From Apostichopus japonicus (lineage: Eukaryota; Echinodermata; Holothuroidea; Aspidochirotida; Stichopodidae): a stretch of 64,000 bases of DNA. Position numbers and translations under genes: made by a program. Numbering within the stretch: position 1 is the first letter of the stretch; each line of letters opens with the position of its first letter. The notes under the pieces were generated by a model. That model saw nothing but the letters and a program-made list of their open reading frames with translations. It did not search any database and was not told the DNA's origin. Location: positions 2,947,001 through 3,011,000 of the forward strand of contig NC_092574.1 in assembly GCF_037975245.1 (NCBI RefSeq), read 5' to 3'. Shown in pieces: positions 1 to 14,964 of this stretch.

Positions 1-713
1 TCGAATTATCGGCAACGCACATTCGATTGATCGGTACCGCACATTCGATTGATCGATACCTCACATTCTGTTTATCGGTACCGCATATTCGATTTATCGG
101 CACCGTACATTCCATTTATCGGTACCGCACATACGATTTATCGGTACCGCACATTCGATTTATCGGTACCGCACATTCGATTGATCGGTACCGCACATTC
201 GATTGATCGGCACCGCACATTCGATTGATCGGTACCGCACATTCGATTGATCCTCACCGCACATTCGATTTATCGGTTCCGTATATTCGATTGATCGGTA
301 CCGTACTTTCGATTGATTGGTACCGCACATTCGATTGATCGGCACCGCACATTCGATTGATCGGCACCGCACATTCGATTGTTCGGTACCGCACATTCTA
401 TTTATCGGTACCGCACATTCGATTTATCGGAACCGCACATTCGATTGATCGGTACCGCACATTCGATTGATCGGTACCGCACATTCGATTTATCGGCAAC
501 GCACATTCGATTGATCGGTACCGCACATTCGATTCATCGGTACCGCACATTCGATTTATCGGCAACGCACATTCGATTAATCGGTACCTCACATTCGATT
601 GATCGGTACCGCACATTCGATTGATCGGCACCGCACATTCGATTGAGCGGTACCGCACATTCGATTGATCGGCACCGCACATTCGATTGATCTTCATCGC
701 ACATTCGATTGAT

Positions 714-734
714 CGTTACCGCACATTGATTGAT
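714..734. repeat. 21-bp marker unit, copy 1
   Basis: The unit starts CGTTACC and reads CACATTGATT, one base (C15) short. It is followed by a GATAAGG unit, a GGCACC unit, a GACCGTTACC unit and a GATTCATCGG unit. All nine copies share this context. Confidence 0.95.
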
Positions 735-822
735 CGATAAGGCACATTCGATTGATCGGCACCGCACATTCGATTGACCGTTACCGCACATTCGATTCAT
801 CGGTACCGCACATTCGATTTAT

Positions 823-843
823 CGCAACGCACATTCGATTAAT
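823..843. repeat. Private 21-bp unit
   Basis: TATCGCAACGC in place of TATCGGCAACGC, one G missing from the opening CGG. The same position in other copies of the block is full length. Confidence 0.9.
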
Positions 844-1481
844 CGGTACCTCACATTCGATTGATCGGTACCGCACATTCGATTGATCGGCACCGCACAT
901 TCGATTGATCGGTACCGCACATTCGATTGATCGGTACCGCACATTCGATTTATCGGTACCGCACATTCGATTGATCAATACCGCACATTCTGTTTATCGG
1001 TACCGCACAATCGATTTATCGGTTCCGCACTTTCGAGTTATCGGCACCGCACATTCGATTGATCGATAAGGCACATTCGATTGATCGGTACCGCACATTC
1101 GATTGTTCGGTACCGCACAATCGATTGATCGGCACCGCACATTCGATTGATCGTTAACGCACATTCGATTAATCGGTACCGCACATTAGATTTATCGGCA
1201 ACGCACATACGATTAATCGGTACCGCACATTCGATTGATCGGTACCGCACAATCGATTTTTCGGTACCGCACATTCGAATTATCGGCAACGCACATTCGA
1301 TTGATCCTCACAGCAAATTCAATTTATCGGTACCGCACATTCGATTGATCGGTACCGCACATTCGATTGATCGGTACCGCACACTCGATTTATCGGAAGC
1401 GCACATTCGATTTATAGGTACCGCACATTCGATTGATCGGTACCGCACATTCGATTTATCGGTACCGCACATTCTATTTAT

Positions 1482-1745
1482 CGGTAACACACATTCGATT
1501 GATCCTCACCGCAAATTCGGTTTATCGGCACCGCACATTCGATTGATCGGTACCGCACATTCTATTGTTCGGTACGGCACAATCGATTTATCGGTTCCGC
1601 ACTTTCGATTTATCGGTTACACACATTCGATTGATCCTCACCGCAAATTCGATTTATCGGCACCGCACATTCGATTGATCGGTACCGCACATTCTATTGT
1701 TCGGTACGGCACAATCGATTTATCGGTTCCGCACTTTCGATTTAT
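1482..1745. repeat. 132-bp hexamer HOR, 2 copies
   Basis: Six successive units recur as a block: a TTACACACATTCG unit, a CCTCACCGCAAATTC unit, a GGCACC unit, a CATTCTATTGTT unit, a CGGTACGGCACAATCG unit and a CGGTTCCGCACTTTCG unit. Copies start at 1482 and 1614. The first differs by GGTAAC instead of GGTTAC and by GGTTTAT. The six-unit period equals two 66-bp codon cycles, so whatever frame is open stays open. This explains the longest forward ORF in the window (1147-1773). Confidence 0.9.
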
Positions 1746-2603
1746 CGGCACCGCACATTCGATTGATCGATAAGGCACATTCGATTGATCGGCACCGCAC
1801 ATTCGATTGATCGTTACTTCACATTCGATTAATCGGTACCGCACATTAGATTTATCGGCAACGCACATTCGATTAATCGGTACCGCACATTCGATTGATC
1901 GGTACCGCACAATCGATTGTTCGGTACCGCACATTCGAATTATCGGCAACGCACATTCGATTGATCGGTACCGCACATTCGATTGATCGATACCGCACAT
2001 TCTGTTTATCGGTACCGCACATTCGATTTATCGGTACCGCACATTCCATTTATCGGTCCCGCACATACGATTTATCGGTACCGCACATTCCATTTATAGG
2101 TACCGCACATTCGATTTATCGGTACCGCACATTCCATTTATAGGTACCGCACATTCCATTTATCGGTACCGCACATTCGATTGTTCGGTACCGCACATTC
2201 GATTGATCGGTACCGCACATTCGATTTATCGGCAACGCACATTCGATTGATCGGTACCGCACATTCGATTGATCGATACCTCACATTCTGTTTATCGGTA
2301 CCGCATATTCGATTTATCGGCACCGTACATTCCATTTATCGGTACCGCACATACGATTTATCGGTACCGCACATTCGATTTATCGGTACCGCACATTCGA
2401 TTGATCGGTACCTCACATTCGATTGATCGGTACCGCACATTCGATCTATCGGCAACGCACATTCGATTTATCGGTACCGCACATTCGATTGATCGGTACC
2501 GCACATTCGATTGATCGTCATCGCACATTCGATTGATCGTCACCGCACATTCGATTGATCGGCACCGCACATTCGATTGATCTTCACCGCACATTCGATT
2601 GAT

Positions 2604-2624
2604 CGTTACCGCACATTGATTGAT
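2604..2624. repeat. 21-bp marker unit, copy 2
   Basis: Same CACATTGATT unit and flanks as at 714, 1890 bp away. Confidence 0.95.
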
Positions 2625-3350
2625 CGATAAGGCACATTCGATTGATCGGCACCGCACATTCGATTGACCGTTACCGCACATTCGATTCATCGGTACCGCA
2701 CATTCGATTTATCGGCAACGCACATTCGATTAATCGGTACCTCACATTCGATTGATCGGTACCGCACATTCGATTGATCGGTACCGCACATTCGATTGAT
2801 CGGTACCGCACATTCGATTGATCGGTACCGCACATTCGATTTATCGGTACCGCACATTCGATTGATCGATACCGCACATTCTGTTTATCGGTACCGCACA
2901 ATCGATTTATCGGTTCCGCACTTTCGAGTTATCGGCACCGCACATTCGATTGATCGATAAGGCACATTCGATTGATCGGTACCGCACATTCGATTGTTCG
3001 GTACCGCACAATCGATTGATCGGCACCGCACATTCGATTGATCGTTAACGCACATTCGATTAATCGGTACCGCACATTAGATTTATCGGCAACGCACATA
3101 CGATTAATCGGTACCGCACAATCGATTTTTCGGTACCGCACATTCTATTTATCGGCAACGGACATTCGATTGATCCTCACCGCAAATTCGATTTATCGGC
3201 ACCGCACATTCGATTGATCGGTACCGCACATTCGATTGATCGGTACCGCACACTCGATTTATCGGCAACGCACATTCGATTTATAGGTACCGCACATTCG
3301 ATTGATCGGTACCGCACATTCGATTTATCGGTACCGCACATTCTATTTAT

Positions 3351-3746
3351 CGGTTACACACATTCGATTGATCCTCACCGCAAATTCGGTTTATCGGCAC
3401 CGCACATTCGATTGATCGGTACCGCACATTCTATTGTTCGGTACGGCACAATCGATTTATCGGTTCCGCACTTTCGATTTATCGGTTACACACATTCGAT
3501 TGATCCTCACCGCAAATTCGATTTATCGGCACCGCACATTCGATTGATCGGTACCGCACATTCTATTGTTCGGTACGGCACAATCGATTTATCGGTTCCG
3601 CACTTTCGATTTATCGGTTACACACATTCGATTGATCCTCACCGCAAATTCGATTTATCGGCACCGCACATTCGATTGATCGGTACCGCACATTCTATTG
3701 TTCGGTACGGCACAATCGATTTATCGGTTCCGCACTTTCGATTTAT
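3351..3746. repeat. 132-bp hexamer HOR, 3 copies
   Basis: The same six-unit string as at 1482-1745, with copies starting at 3351, 3483 and 3615. Both arrays are followed by a GGCACC unit and a GATAAGG unit. They are paralogous positions that differ by one hexamer, as expected from unequal exchange. Confidence 0.9.
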
Positions 3747-6034
3747 CGGCACCGCACATTCGATTGATCGATAAGGCACATTCGATTGATCGGCACCGCA
3801 CATTCGATTGATCGTTACCTCACATTCGATTAATCGGTACCGCACATTCGATTTATCGGCAACGCACATTCGATTAATCGGTACCGCACATTCGATTGAT
3901 CGGTACCGCACAATCGATTGTTCGGTACCGCACATTCGAATTATCGGCAACGCACATTCGATTGATCGGTACCGCACATTCGATTGATAGATACCGCACA
4001 TTCTGTTTATCGGTACCGCACATTCGATTTATCGGTATGGCACATTCCATTGATCGGTCCCTCACATACGATTGATCGGTACCGCACATTCGATTGATCG
4101 GTACCGCACATTCGATTTATCGGCAACGTACATTCGATTTATAGGTACCGCACATTATATTTATCGGTACCGCACATTCGATTGATCGGTACCGTACATT
4201 CGATTTATCGGCAACGTACATTCGATTTATAGGTACCGCACATTCGATTTATCGGTACCGCACATTCGATTGATCCTCACCGCACATTCGATTTATCGGT
4301 ACCGCACATTCGATTGATCGGCACCGCACATTCGATTGATCGGTACCGCTCATTCGATTGATCGGTACCGCACATTCGATTTATCGGTACCGCACATTCG
4401 ATTTATCGGTACCGCACATTCGATTTATCGGTACCGCACATTCGATTTATAGGTACCGCACATTCGATTTATCGGTACCGCACATTCAATTTATCGGTAC
4501 CGCACATACGATTTATCGGTACCGCACATTCCATTTATCGGTACCGCACATTCTATTGTTCGGTACCGCACATTCGATTGATCGGTACCGCACATTCGAT
4601 TTATCGGCAACGCACATTCGATTGATCGGTACCGCACATTCGATTGATCGATACCTCACATTCTGATTATCGGTACCGCATATTCGATTTATCGGCACCG
4701 TACATTCCATTTATCGGTACCGCACATACGATTTATCGGTACCGCACATTCGATTTATCGGTACCGCACATTCGATTGATCGGTACCTCACATTCGATTG
4801 ATCGGTACCGCACATTCGATTTATCGGCACCGCACATTCGATTGATCTTCACCGCACATTCGATTGATCGGTACCGCACATTCGATTGATCGTCATCGCA
4901 CATTCGATTGATCGTCACCGCACATTCGATTGATCGGTACCGCACATTCGATTGATGGATACCGCACAATCGATTTATCGGCACCGCACATTTAATTTAT
5001 CGGTACCGCACATTCGATTGATCGACAACGCACATTCGATTTATCGGTACCGCACATTCGATTGATCGGTACCGCATTTTCGATTGATCGGCACCGCACA
5101 TTCGATTGAGCGGTACCGCACATTCGATTGATCGGTACCGCACATTCGATTTATCGGCAACGCACATTCTGTTTATCGGTACCGCACATTCGATTTATCG
5201 GCACCGCACATTCCATTTATCGGTACCGCACATACGATTTATCGGTACCGCACATTCGATAGTTCGGTACCGAACATTCGATTTATCGGCAACGCACATT
5301 CGATTGATCGGTACCGCACATTCGATTGATCGATACCGCACATTCTGTTTATCGGTACCGCACATTCGATTTATCGGTACCGCACATTCGATTTATCGGT
5401 ACCGCACATTCGATTTATCGGTACCGCACATTCGATTGATCGGTACCGCACATTCGATTGATCGGTACCGCACATTCGATTGATCGGTTCCGCACATTCG
5501 ATTGATCGGCACCGCACATTCTATTGATCGTTACCGCACATTCGATTGATCGTCATCGCACATTCGATTGATCGTCACCGCACATTCGATTGATCGGTAC
5601 CGCACATTCGATTGATCGGCACCGCACATTCGATTGATCGGTACCGCACATTCGATTGATCGATACCTCACATTCTGTTTATCGGTACCGCACATTCGAT
5701 TGATCGGCACCGCATATTCCATTTATCGGTACCGCACATACGATTTATTGGAACCGCACATTCGATTGATCGTCATCGCATATTCGATTGATCGGTACCG
5801 CACACTCGATTTATCGGCAACGCACATTCGATTAATCGGTACCGAACATTCGATTTATCGGTACCGCACATTCGATTGATCGGTACCGCACATTCGATTG
5901 ATCGGTACCGGACATTCGATTTATCGGCAACGCACATTCGATTTATAGGTACCGCACATTCGATTGATCGATAAGGCACATTCGATTTATCGGTACCGCA
6001 CATTCGATTTATCGGTACCGCACATTCGATTGAT

Positions 6035-6058
6035 CCTCACCCCGCACATTCGATTTAT
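6035..6058. repeat. 24-bp unit
   Basis: CCTCACCCCGCACATT has two extra C bases compared with CCTCACCGCACATT. It is the only such unit in the window. Confidence 0.9.
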
Positions 6059-7422
6059 CGGTACCGCATATTCGATTGATCGGTACCGCACATTCGATTG
6101 ATCGGTACCGCACATTCGATTGATCGGCACCGCACATTCGATTGATCGTTACCGCACATTCGATTAATCGGTACCGCACATTCGATTGATCGTCACCGCA
6201 CATTCGATTGATCAGCAACGCACATTCGATTAATCGGTACCGCACATTCGATTGATCGGTACCGCACATTCGATTGATAGGCACCGCATATTCGATTGAG
6301 CGGTACCGCACAATCGATTGATCGGTACCGCACATTCGATTGATCGGTACCGCACATTCGATTGATCGATACCTCACATTCTGTTTATCGGTACCGCACT
6401 TTCGATTTATCGGCACCGCACATTCGATTGATCGATATGGCACATTCGATTGATCGGTACCGCACATTCGATTGTTCGGTACCGCACAATCGATTGATCG
6501 GAACCGCACATTCGATTGATCGTTACCGCACATTCGATTAATCGGTACCGCACATCAGATTTATCGGCAACGCACATTCGATTAATCGGTACCGCACATT
6601 CGTTTGATCGGTACCGCACAATCGATTGTTCGGTACCGCACATTCGAATTATCGGCAACGCACATTCGATTTATCGGTACCGCACATTCGATTGATCGAT
6701 ACCGCACATTCTTTTTATCGGTACCGCACATTCGATTTATCGGTACCGCACATTCCATTTATCGGTACCGCACATACGATTTATCGGTACCGCACATTCG
6801 ATTTATCGTCACCGCACATTCGATTGATCGGTACCGCACATTCGATTGATCGGTACCGCACATTCGATTTATCGGCAACGCACATTCGATTTATAGGTAC
6901 CGCACATTCGATTGATCAGTACCGCACATTCGATTGATCGGCACCGCACATTCGATTGATCGGTACCGCACATTCGATTGATCCTCACCGAACATTCGAT
7001 TGATCGGTACCGCACTTTCGATTGATTGGTACCGCACATTCGATTGATCGGTACCGCACATTCGATTGATCGGCACCGCACATTCGATTGTTCGGTACCG
7101 CACATTCTATTTATCGGTACCGCACATTCGATTTATCGGAACCGGACATTCGATTGATCGGTACCGCACATTCGATTGATCGGTACCGCACATTCGATTT
7201 ATCGGCAACGCACATTCGATTGATCGGTACCGCACATTCGATTGATCGGTACCGCACATTCGATTTATCGGCAACGCACATTCGATTAATCGGTACCTCA
7301 CATTCGATTGATCGGTACCGCACATTCGATTGATCGGCACCGCACATTCGATTGAGCGGTACCGCACATTCGATTGATCGGCACCGCACATTCGATTGAT
7401 CTTCACCGCACATTCGATTGAT

Positions 7423-7443
7423 CGTTACCCCACATTGATTGAT
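7423..7443. repeat. 21-bp marker unit, copy 3
   Basis: Same unit, here with CCCCACATTG instead of CCGCACATTG (G8 changed to C). Confidence 0.95.
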
Positions 7444-8214
7444 CGATAAGGCACATTCGATTGATCGGCACCGCACATTCGATTGACCGTTACCGCACAT
7501 TCGATTCATCGGTACCGCACATTCGATTTATCGGCAACGCACATTCGATTAATCGGTACCTCACATTCGATTGATCGGTACCGCACATTCGATTGATCGG
7601 CACCGTACATTCGATTGATCGGTACCGCACATTCGATTGATACTTACCGCACATTCGATTTATCGGTACCGCACATTCGATTGATCGATACCGCACATTC
7701 GATTTATCGGTACCGCACATACGATTTATCGGTACCGCACATTCGATTTATCGGTACCGCACATTCGATTGATCGGTACCGCACATTCGATTGATCGGTA
7801 CCGCACATTCGATTTATCGGCAACGCACATTCGATTTATAGGTACCGCACATTCGATTGATCGATAAGGCACATTCGATTTATCGGTACCGCACATTCGA
7901 TTTATCGGTACCGCACATTCGATTGATCCTCACCGCACATTCGATTTATCGGTACCGCATATTCGATTGATCGGTACCGCAAGTTCGATTGATCGGTACC
8001 GCACATTCGATTGATCGGCACCGCACATTCGATTGATCGGTACCGCACATTCGATTGATCGGTACCGAACATTCGATTTATCGGTACCGCACATTCGATT
8101 GATCGATACCGCACATTCTGTTTATCGGTACCGCACATTCAATTTATCGGTACCGCACATTCGATTTATCGGTACCGCACATACGATTTATCGGTACCGC
8201 ACATTCGATTTATC

Positions 8215-10414
8215 GGTACCGCACATTCGATTGATCGGTACCGCACATTCGATTGATCGGTACCGCACATTCGATTTATCGGCAACGCACATTCGATTTA
8301 TAGGTACCGCACATTCGATTGATCGATAAGGCACATTCAATTTATCGGTACCGCACATTCGATTTATCGGTACCGCACATTCGATTGATCCTCACCGCAC
8401 ATTCGATTTATCGGTACCGCATATTCGATTGATCGGTACCGCAAGTGCGATTGATCGGTACCGCACATTCGATTGATCGGCACCGCACATTCGATTGATC
8501 GTTACCGCACATTCGATTAATCGGTACCGAACTTTCGATTTATCGGCAACGCACATTCGATTAATCGGTACCGCACATTCGATTGATCGGTACCGCACAT
8601 TCCATTGATCGTCATCGCACATTTAATTTATCGGTACCGCACATTCGATTGATCGGTACCGCACATTCGATTTATCGGCAACGTACATTCGATTAATAGG
8701 TACCGCACATTCGATTTATCGGTACCGCACATTCGATTGATCCTCACCGCACATTCGATTTATCGGTACCGCACATTCGATTGATCGGCACCGCACATTC
8801 GATTGATCGGTACCGCTCATTCGATTGATCGGTACCGCACATTCGATTTATCGGTACCGCACATTCGATTTATCGGTACCGCACCTTCGATTTATCGGTA
8901 CCGCACATTCGATTTATAGGTACCGGACATTCGATTTATCGGCAACGCACATTCATTTTATAGGTACCGCACATTCGATTTATCGGTACCGCACATTCGA
9001 TTTATAGGTACCGCACATTCGATTTATCGGTACCGCACATTCAATTTATCGGTACCGCACATTCGATTGTTCGGTACCGCACATTCGATTGATCGGTACC
9101 GCACATTCGATTGATCGATACCTCACATTCTGTTTATCGGTACCGCATATTCGATTTATCGGCACCGTACATTCCATTTATCGGTACCGCACATACGATT
9201 TATCGGTACCGCACATTCGATTTATCGGTACCGCACATTCGATTGATCGGTACCGCACATTCTATTTATCGGCAACGCACATTCGATTTATAGGTACCGC
9301 ACTTTCGATTGATCGATAAGGCACATTCCATTTATCGGTACCGCACATTCGATTTATCGGTACCGCACATTCGATTGATCCTCACCGCACATTCGATTTA
9401 TCGGTACCGCATATTCGATTGATCGGTACCGCACATTCGATTGATCGGTTCCGCACATTCGATTGATCGGCACCGCACATTCGATTGATCGGTACCGCAC
9501 ATTCGATTGATCGGCACCGCACATTCGATTGATCGGTACCGCACATTCGATTGATCGATACCTCACATTCTGTTTATCGGTACCGCACATTCGATTGATC
9601 GGCACCGCATATTCCATTTATCGGTACCGCACATACGATTTATTGGAACCGCACATTCGATTGATCGTCATCGCACATTCGATTGATCGGTACCGCACAC
9701 TCGATTTATCGGCAACGCACATTCGATTAATCGGTACCGAACATTCGATTTATCGGTACCGCACATTCGATTGATCGGTACCGCACATTCGATTGATCGG
9801 TACCGGACATTCGATTTATCGGCAACGCACATTCATTTTATAGGTACCGCACATTCGATTTATCGGTACCGCACATTCGATTTATAGGTACCGCACATTC
9901 GATTTATCGGTACCGCACATTCAATTTATCGGTACCGCACATACGATTTATCGGTACCGCACATTCCATTTATCGGTACCGCACATTCGATTGTTCGGTA
10001 CCGCACATTCGATTGATCGGTACCGCACATTCGATTGATCGATACCTCACATTCTGTTTATCGGTACCGCATATTCGATTTATCGGCAAAGAACATTCCA
10101 TTTATCGGTACCGCACATTCGATTGATCGGTACCGCACATTCGATTTATCGGTACCGCACATTCGATTGATCGGTACCTCACATTCGATTGATCGGTACC
10201 GCACATTCGATTGATCGTCATCGCACATTCGATTGATCGTCACCGCACATTCGATTGATCGGTACCGCACATTCGATTGATGGATACCGCACAATCGATT
10301 TATCGGCACCGCACATTTAATTTATCGGTACCGCACATTCGATTGATCGGCAACGCACATTCGATTAATCGGTACCGCACATTCGATTGATCGGTACCGC
10401 ACATTCGATTGATC
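8215..10414. repeat. 2200-bp HOR, copy 1
   Basis: A 100-unit block repeated directly after itself. Anchors at 8392, 9111, 9529 and 10309 all recur exactly 2200 bp downstream with only scattered single-base differences, such as CACTTTCG for CACATTCG. The left edge is where the two copies stop agreeing, near 8215. Confidence 0.85.
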
Positions 10415-12614
10415 GGTACCGCACATTCGATTGATCGGTACCGCACATTCGATTGATCGGTACCGCACATTCGATTTATCGGCAACGCACATTCGATTTA
10501 TAGGTACCGCACATTCGATTGATCGATAAGGCACATTCGATTTATCGGTACCGCACATTCGATTTATCGGTACCGCACATTCGATTGATCCTCACCGCAC
10601 ATTCGATTTATCGGTACCGCATATTCGATTGATCGGTACCGCAAGTGCGATTGATCGGTACCGCACATTCGATTGATCGGCACCGCACATTCGATTGATC
10701 GTTACCGCACATTCGATTAATCGGTACCGAACATTCGATTTATCGGCAACGCACATTCGATTAATCGGTACCGCACATTCGATTGATCGGTACCGCACAT
10801 TCCATTGATCGTCATCGCACATTTAATTTATCGGTACCGCACATTCGATTGATCGGTACCGCACATTCGATTTATCGGCAACGTACATTCGATTAATAGG
10901 TACCGCACATTCGATTTATCGGTACCGCACATTCGATTGATCCTCACCGCACATTCGATTTATCGGTACCGCACATTCGATTGATCGGCACCGCACATTC
11001 GATTGATCGGTACCGCTCATTCGATAGATCGGTACCGCACATTCGATTTATCGGTACCGCACATTCGATTTATCGGTACCGCACCTTCGATTTATCGGTA
11101 CCGCACATTCGATTTATAGGTACCGGACATTCGATTTATCGGCAACGCACATTCATTTTATAGGTACCGCACATTCGATTTATCGGTACCGCACATTCGA
11201 TTTATAGGTACCGCACATTCGATTTATCGGTACCGCACATTCAATTTATCGGTACCGCACATTCGATTGTTCGGTACCGCACATTCGATTGATCGGTACC
11301 GCACATTCGATTGATCGATACCTCACATTCTGTTTATCGGTACCGCATATTCGATTTATCGGCACCGTACATTCCATTTATCGGTACCGCACATACGATT
11401 TATCGGTACCGCACATTCGATTTATCGGTACCGCACATTCGATTGATCGGTACCGCACATTCTATTTATCGGCAACGCACATTCGATTTATAGGTACCGC
11501 ACATTCGATTGATCGATAAGGCACATTCCATTTATCGGTACCGCACATTCGATTAATCGGTACCGCACATTCGATTGATCCTCACCGCACATTCGATTTA
11601 TCGGTACCGCATATTCGATTAATCGGTACCGCACATTCGATTGATCGGTTCCGCACATTCGATTGATCGGCACCGCACATTCGATTGATCGGTACCGCAC
11701 ATTCGATTGATCGGCACCGCACATTCGATTGATCGGTACCGCACATTCGATTGATCGATACCTCACATTCTGTTTATCGGTACCGCACATTCGATTGATC
11801 GGCACCGCATATTCCATTTATCGGTACCGCACATACGATTTATTGGAACCGCACATTCGATTGATCGTCATCGCACATTCGATTGATCGGTACCGCACAC
11901 TCGATTTATCGGCAACGCACATTCGATTAATCGGTACCGAACATTCGATTTATCGGTACCGCACATTCGATTGATCGGTACCGCACATTCGATTGATCGG
12001 TACCGGACATTCGATTTATCGGCAACGCACATTCATTTTATAGGTACCGCACATTCGATTTATCGGTACCGCACATTCGATTTATAGGTACCGCACATTC
12101 GATTTATCGGTACCGCACATTCAATTTATCGGTACCGCACATACGATTTATCGGTACCGCACATTCCATTTATCGGTACCGCACATTCGATTGTTCGGTA
12201 CCGCACATTCGATTGATCGGTACCGCACATTCGATTGATCGATACCTCACATTCTGTTTATCGGTACCGCATATTCGATTTATCGGCACCGTACATTCCA
12301 TTTATCGGTACCGCACATGCGATTTATCGGTACCGCACATTCGATTTATCGGTACCGCACATTCGATTGATCGGTACCTCACATTCGATTGATCGGTACC
12401 GCACATTCGATTGATCGTCATCGCACATTCGATTGATCGTCACCGCACATTCGATTGATCGGTACCGCACATTCGATTGATGGATACCGCACAATCGATT
12501 TATCGGCACCGCACATTTAATTTATCGGTACCGCACATTCGATTGATCGGCAACGCACATTCGATTCATCGGTACCGCACATTCGATTGATCGGTACCGC
12601 ACATTCGATTGATC
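10415..12614. repeat. 2200-bp HOR, copy 2
   Basis: Second tandem copy of the block starting at 8215. It agrees with copy 1 until about 12614, where GGTACC versus GGCACC followed by a CTTCACC unit marks the junction. It resembles the next block (anchors 11316, 11756 and 12240 recur 2331 bp later). Confidence 0.85.
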
Positions 12615-14945
12615 GGCACCGCACATTCGATTGATCTTCACCGCACATTCGATTGATCGTTACCGCACATTGATTGATCGATAAGGCACATTCGATTGAT
12701 CGGCACCGCACATTCGATTGACCGTTACCGCACATTCGATTCATCGGTACCGCACATTTGATTTATCGGCAACGCACATTCGATTAATCGGTACCTCACA
12801 TTCGATTGATCGGTACAGCACATTCGATTTATCGGTACCGCACATACGATTTATCGGTACCGCACATTCGATTTATCGGTACCGCACATTCGATTGATCG
12901 GTACCGCACATTCGATTGATCGGTACCGCACATTCGATTTATCGGCAACGCACATTCGATTTATAGGTACCGCACATTCGATTGATCGATAAGGCACATT
13001 CGATTTATCGGTACCGCACATTCGATTTATCGGTACCGCACATTCGATTGATCCTCACCGCACATTCGATTTATCGGTACCGCATATTCGATTGATCGGT
13101 ACCGCAAGTTCGATTGATCGGTACCGCACATTCGATTGATCGGCACCGCACATTCGATTGATCGGTACCGCACATTCGATTAATCGGTACCGAACATTCT
13201 ATTTATCGGCAACGCACATTCGATTAATCGGTACCGCACATTCGATTGATCGGTACCGCACATTCCATTGATCGTCATCGCACATTTAATTTATCGGTAC
13301 CGCACATTCGATTGATCGGCACCGCACATTCGATTGATCGGTACCGCTCATTCGATTGATCGGTACCGCACATTCGATTTATCGGTACCGCACATTCGAT
13401 TTATCGGTACCGCACATTCGATTTATCGGTACCGCACATTCGATTTATAGGTACCGGACATTCGATTTATCGGCAACGCACATTCATTTGATAGGTACCG
13501 CACATTCGATTGATCGGTACCGCACATTCGATTTATAGGTACCGCACATTCGATTTATCGGTACCGCACATTCAATTTATCGGTACCGCACATTCGATTG
13601 TTCGGTACCGCACATTCGATTGATCGGTACCGCACATTCGATTGATCGATACCTCACATTCTGTTTATCGGTACCGCATATTCGATTTATCGGCACCGTA
13701 CATTCCATTTATCGGTACCGCACATACGATTTATCGGTACCGCACATTCGATTTATCGGTACCGCACATTCGATTGATCGGTACCGCACATTCTATTTAT
13801 CGGCAACGCACATTCGATTTATAGGTACCGCACATTCGATTGATCGATAAGGCACATTCCATTTATCGGTACCGCACATTCGATTAATCGGTACCGCACA
13901 TTCGATTGATCCTTACCGCACATTCGATTTATCGGTACCGCATATTCGATTAATCGGTACCGCACATTCGATTGATCGGTTCCGCACATTCGATTGATCG
14001 GCACCGCACATTCGATTGATCGGTACCGCACATTCGATTGATCGGCACCGCACATTCGATTGATCGGTACCGCACATTCGATTGATCGATACCTCACATT
14101 CTGTTTATCGGTACCGCACATTCGATTGATCGGCACCGCATATTCCATTTATCGGTACCGCACATACGATTTATTGGAACCGCACATTCGATTGATCGTC
14201 ATCGCACATTCGATTGATCGGTACCGCACACTCGATTTATCGGCAACGCACATTCGATTAATCGGTACCGAACATTCGATTTATCGGTACCGCACATTCG
14301 ATTGATCGGTACCGCACATTCGATTGATCGGTACCGGACATTCGATTTATCGGCAACGCACATTCATTTTATAGGTACCGCACATTCGATTTATCGGTAC
14401 CGCACATTCGATTTATAGGTACCGCACATTCGATTTATCGGTACCGCACATTCAATTTATCGGTACCGCACATACGATTTATCGGTACCGCACATTCCAT
14501 TTATCGGTACCGCACATTCGATTGTTCGGTACCGCACATTCGATTGATCGGTACCGCACATTCGATTGATCGATACCTCACATTCTGTTCATCGGTACCG
14601 CATATTCGATTTATCGGCACCGTACATTCCATTTATCGGTACCGCACATGCGATTTATCGGTACCGCACATTCGATTTATCGGTACCGCACATTCGATTG
14701 ATCGGTACCTCACATTCGATTGATCGGTACCGCACATTCGATTGATCGTCATCGCACATTCGATTGATCGTCACCGCACATTCGATTGATCGGTACCGCA
14801 CATTCGATTGATGGATACCGCACAATCGATTTATCGGCACCGCACATTTAATTTATCGGTACCGCACATTCGATTGATCGGCAACGCACATTCGATTCAT
14901 CGGTACCGCACATTCGATTGATCGGCACCGCACATTCGATTGATC
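12615..14945. repeat. 2331-bp HOR, copy 3
   Basis: Third related copy. The spacing of 2331 is 106 units minus one base, because this copy includes a 21-bp marker unit (12658-12678) that the two 2200-bp copies lack. Anchors 13647, 14087 and 14571 match 11316, 11756 and 12240. Confidence 0.8.
12658..12678. repeat. 21-bp marker unit, copy 4
   Basis: Same unit and flanks. It makes the third 2.2-kb HOR copy one base off a multiple of 22. Confidence 0.95.
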
Positions 14946-14964
14946 TTCACCGCACATTCGATTG

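Larger units (their letters stand above)
54..2273. repeat. HOR block A1 (about 2.2 kb)
   Basis: The block runs from one CGATACCTCACATTCTG unit to the next at 2274. Its variant order recurs in the following block: TACATTCC and CACATACG units, then the 21-bp unit, then GACCGTTACC, a TTAACG unit, the 132-bp hexamer array, and a GTTCGG/ACAATCG pair. Offsets to the next copy vary (1890, 2001 and 2220 bp at different anchors). Blocks of units have therefore been gained or lost between copies. Confidence 0.65.
2274..4648. repeat. HOR block A2 (about 2.4 kb)
   Basis: Sister of the block starting at 54, with the same order of diagnostic units. It carries three instead of two copies of the 132-bp hexamer and lacks about 15 units found between the left marker and the 21-bp unit in its sister. 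It ends at the next CCTCACATTCTG unit (4649), where the following bases read ATTAT instead of TTTAT. Confidence 0.65.
4649..8214. repeat. Mosaic of HOR fragments
   Basis: No clean tandem HOR is visible here, but most of the stretch matches other parts of domain A. Positions 5634-5880 recur at 9529 (offset 3895), 6869-7333 match 160-624 (offset 6709), and about 6410-7500 recur near 18.92-20.04 kb and 21.63-22.74 kb. A CATCAG unit (6551) and a CATTCGTTTGATC unit mark that last block. It contains the only 24-bp unit in the window (6035) and one 21-bp marker unit (7423). Confidence 0.7.

Noticed and set aside
1147-1773. Forward ORF of 208 codons, the longest in the window
   Set aside because: It is the 22-residue cyclic translation of the repeat, kept open by T20 in every third unit and by the 132-bp hexamer period. 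There is no unique sequence and no start or promoter context, and the same peptide appears in all frames.
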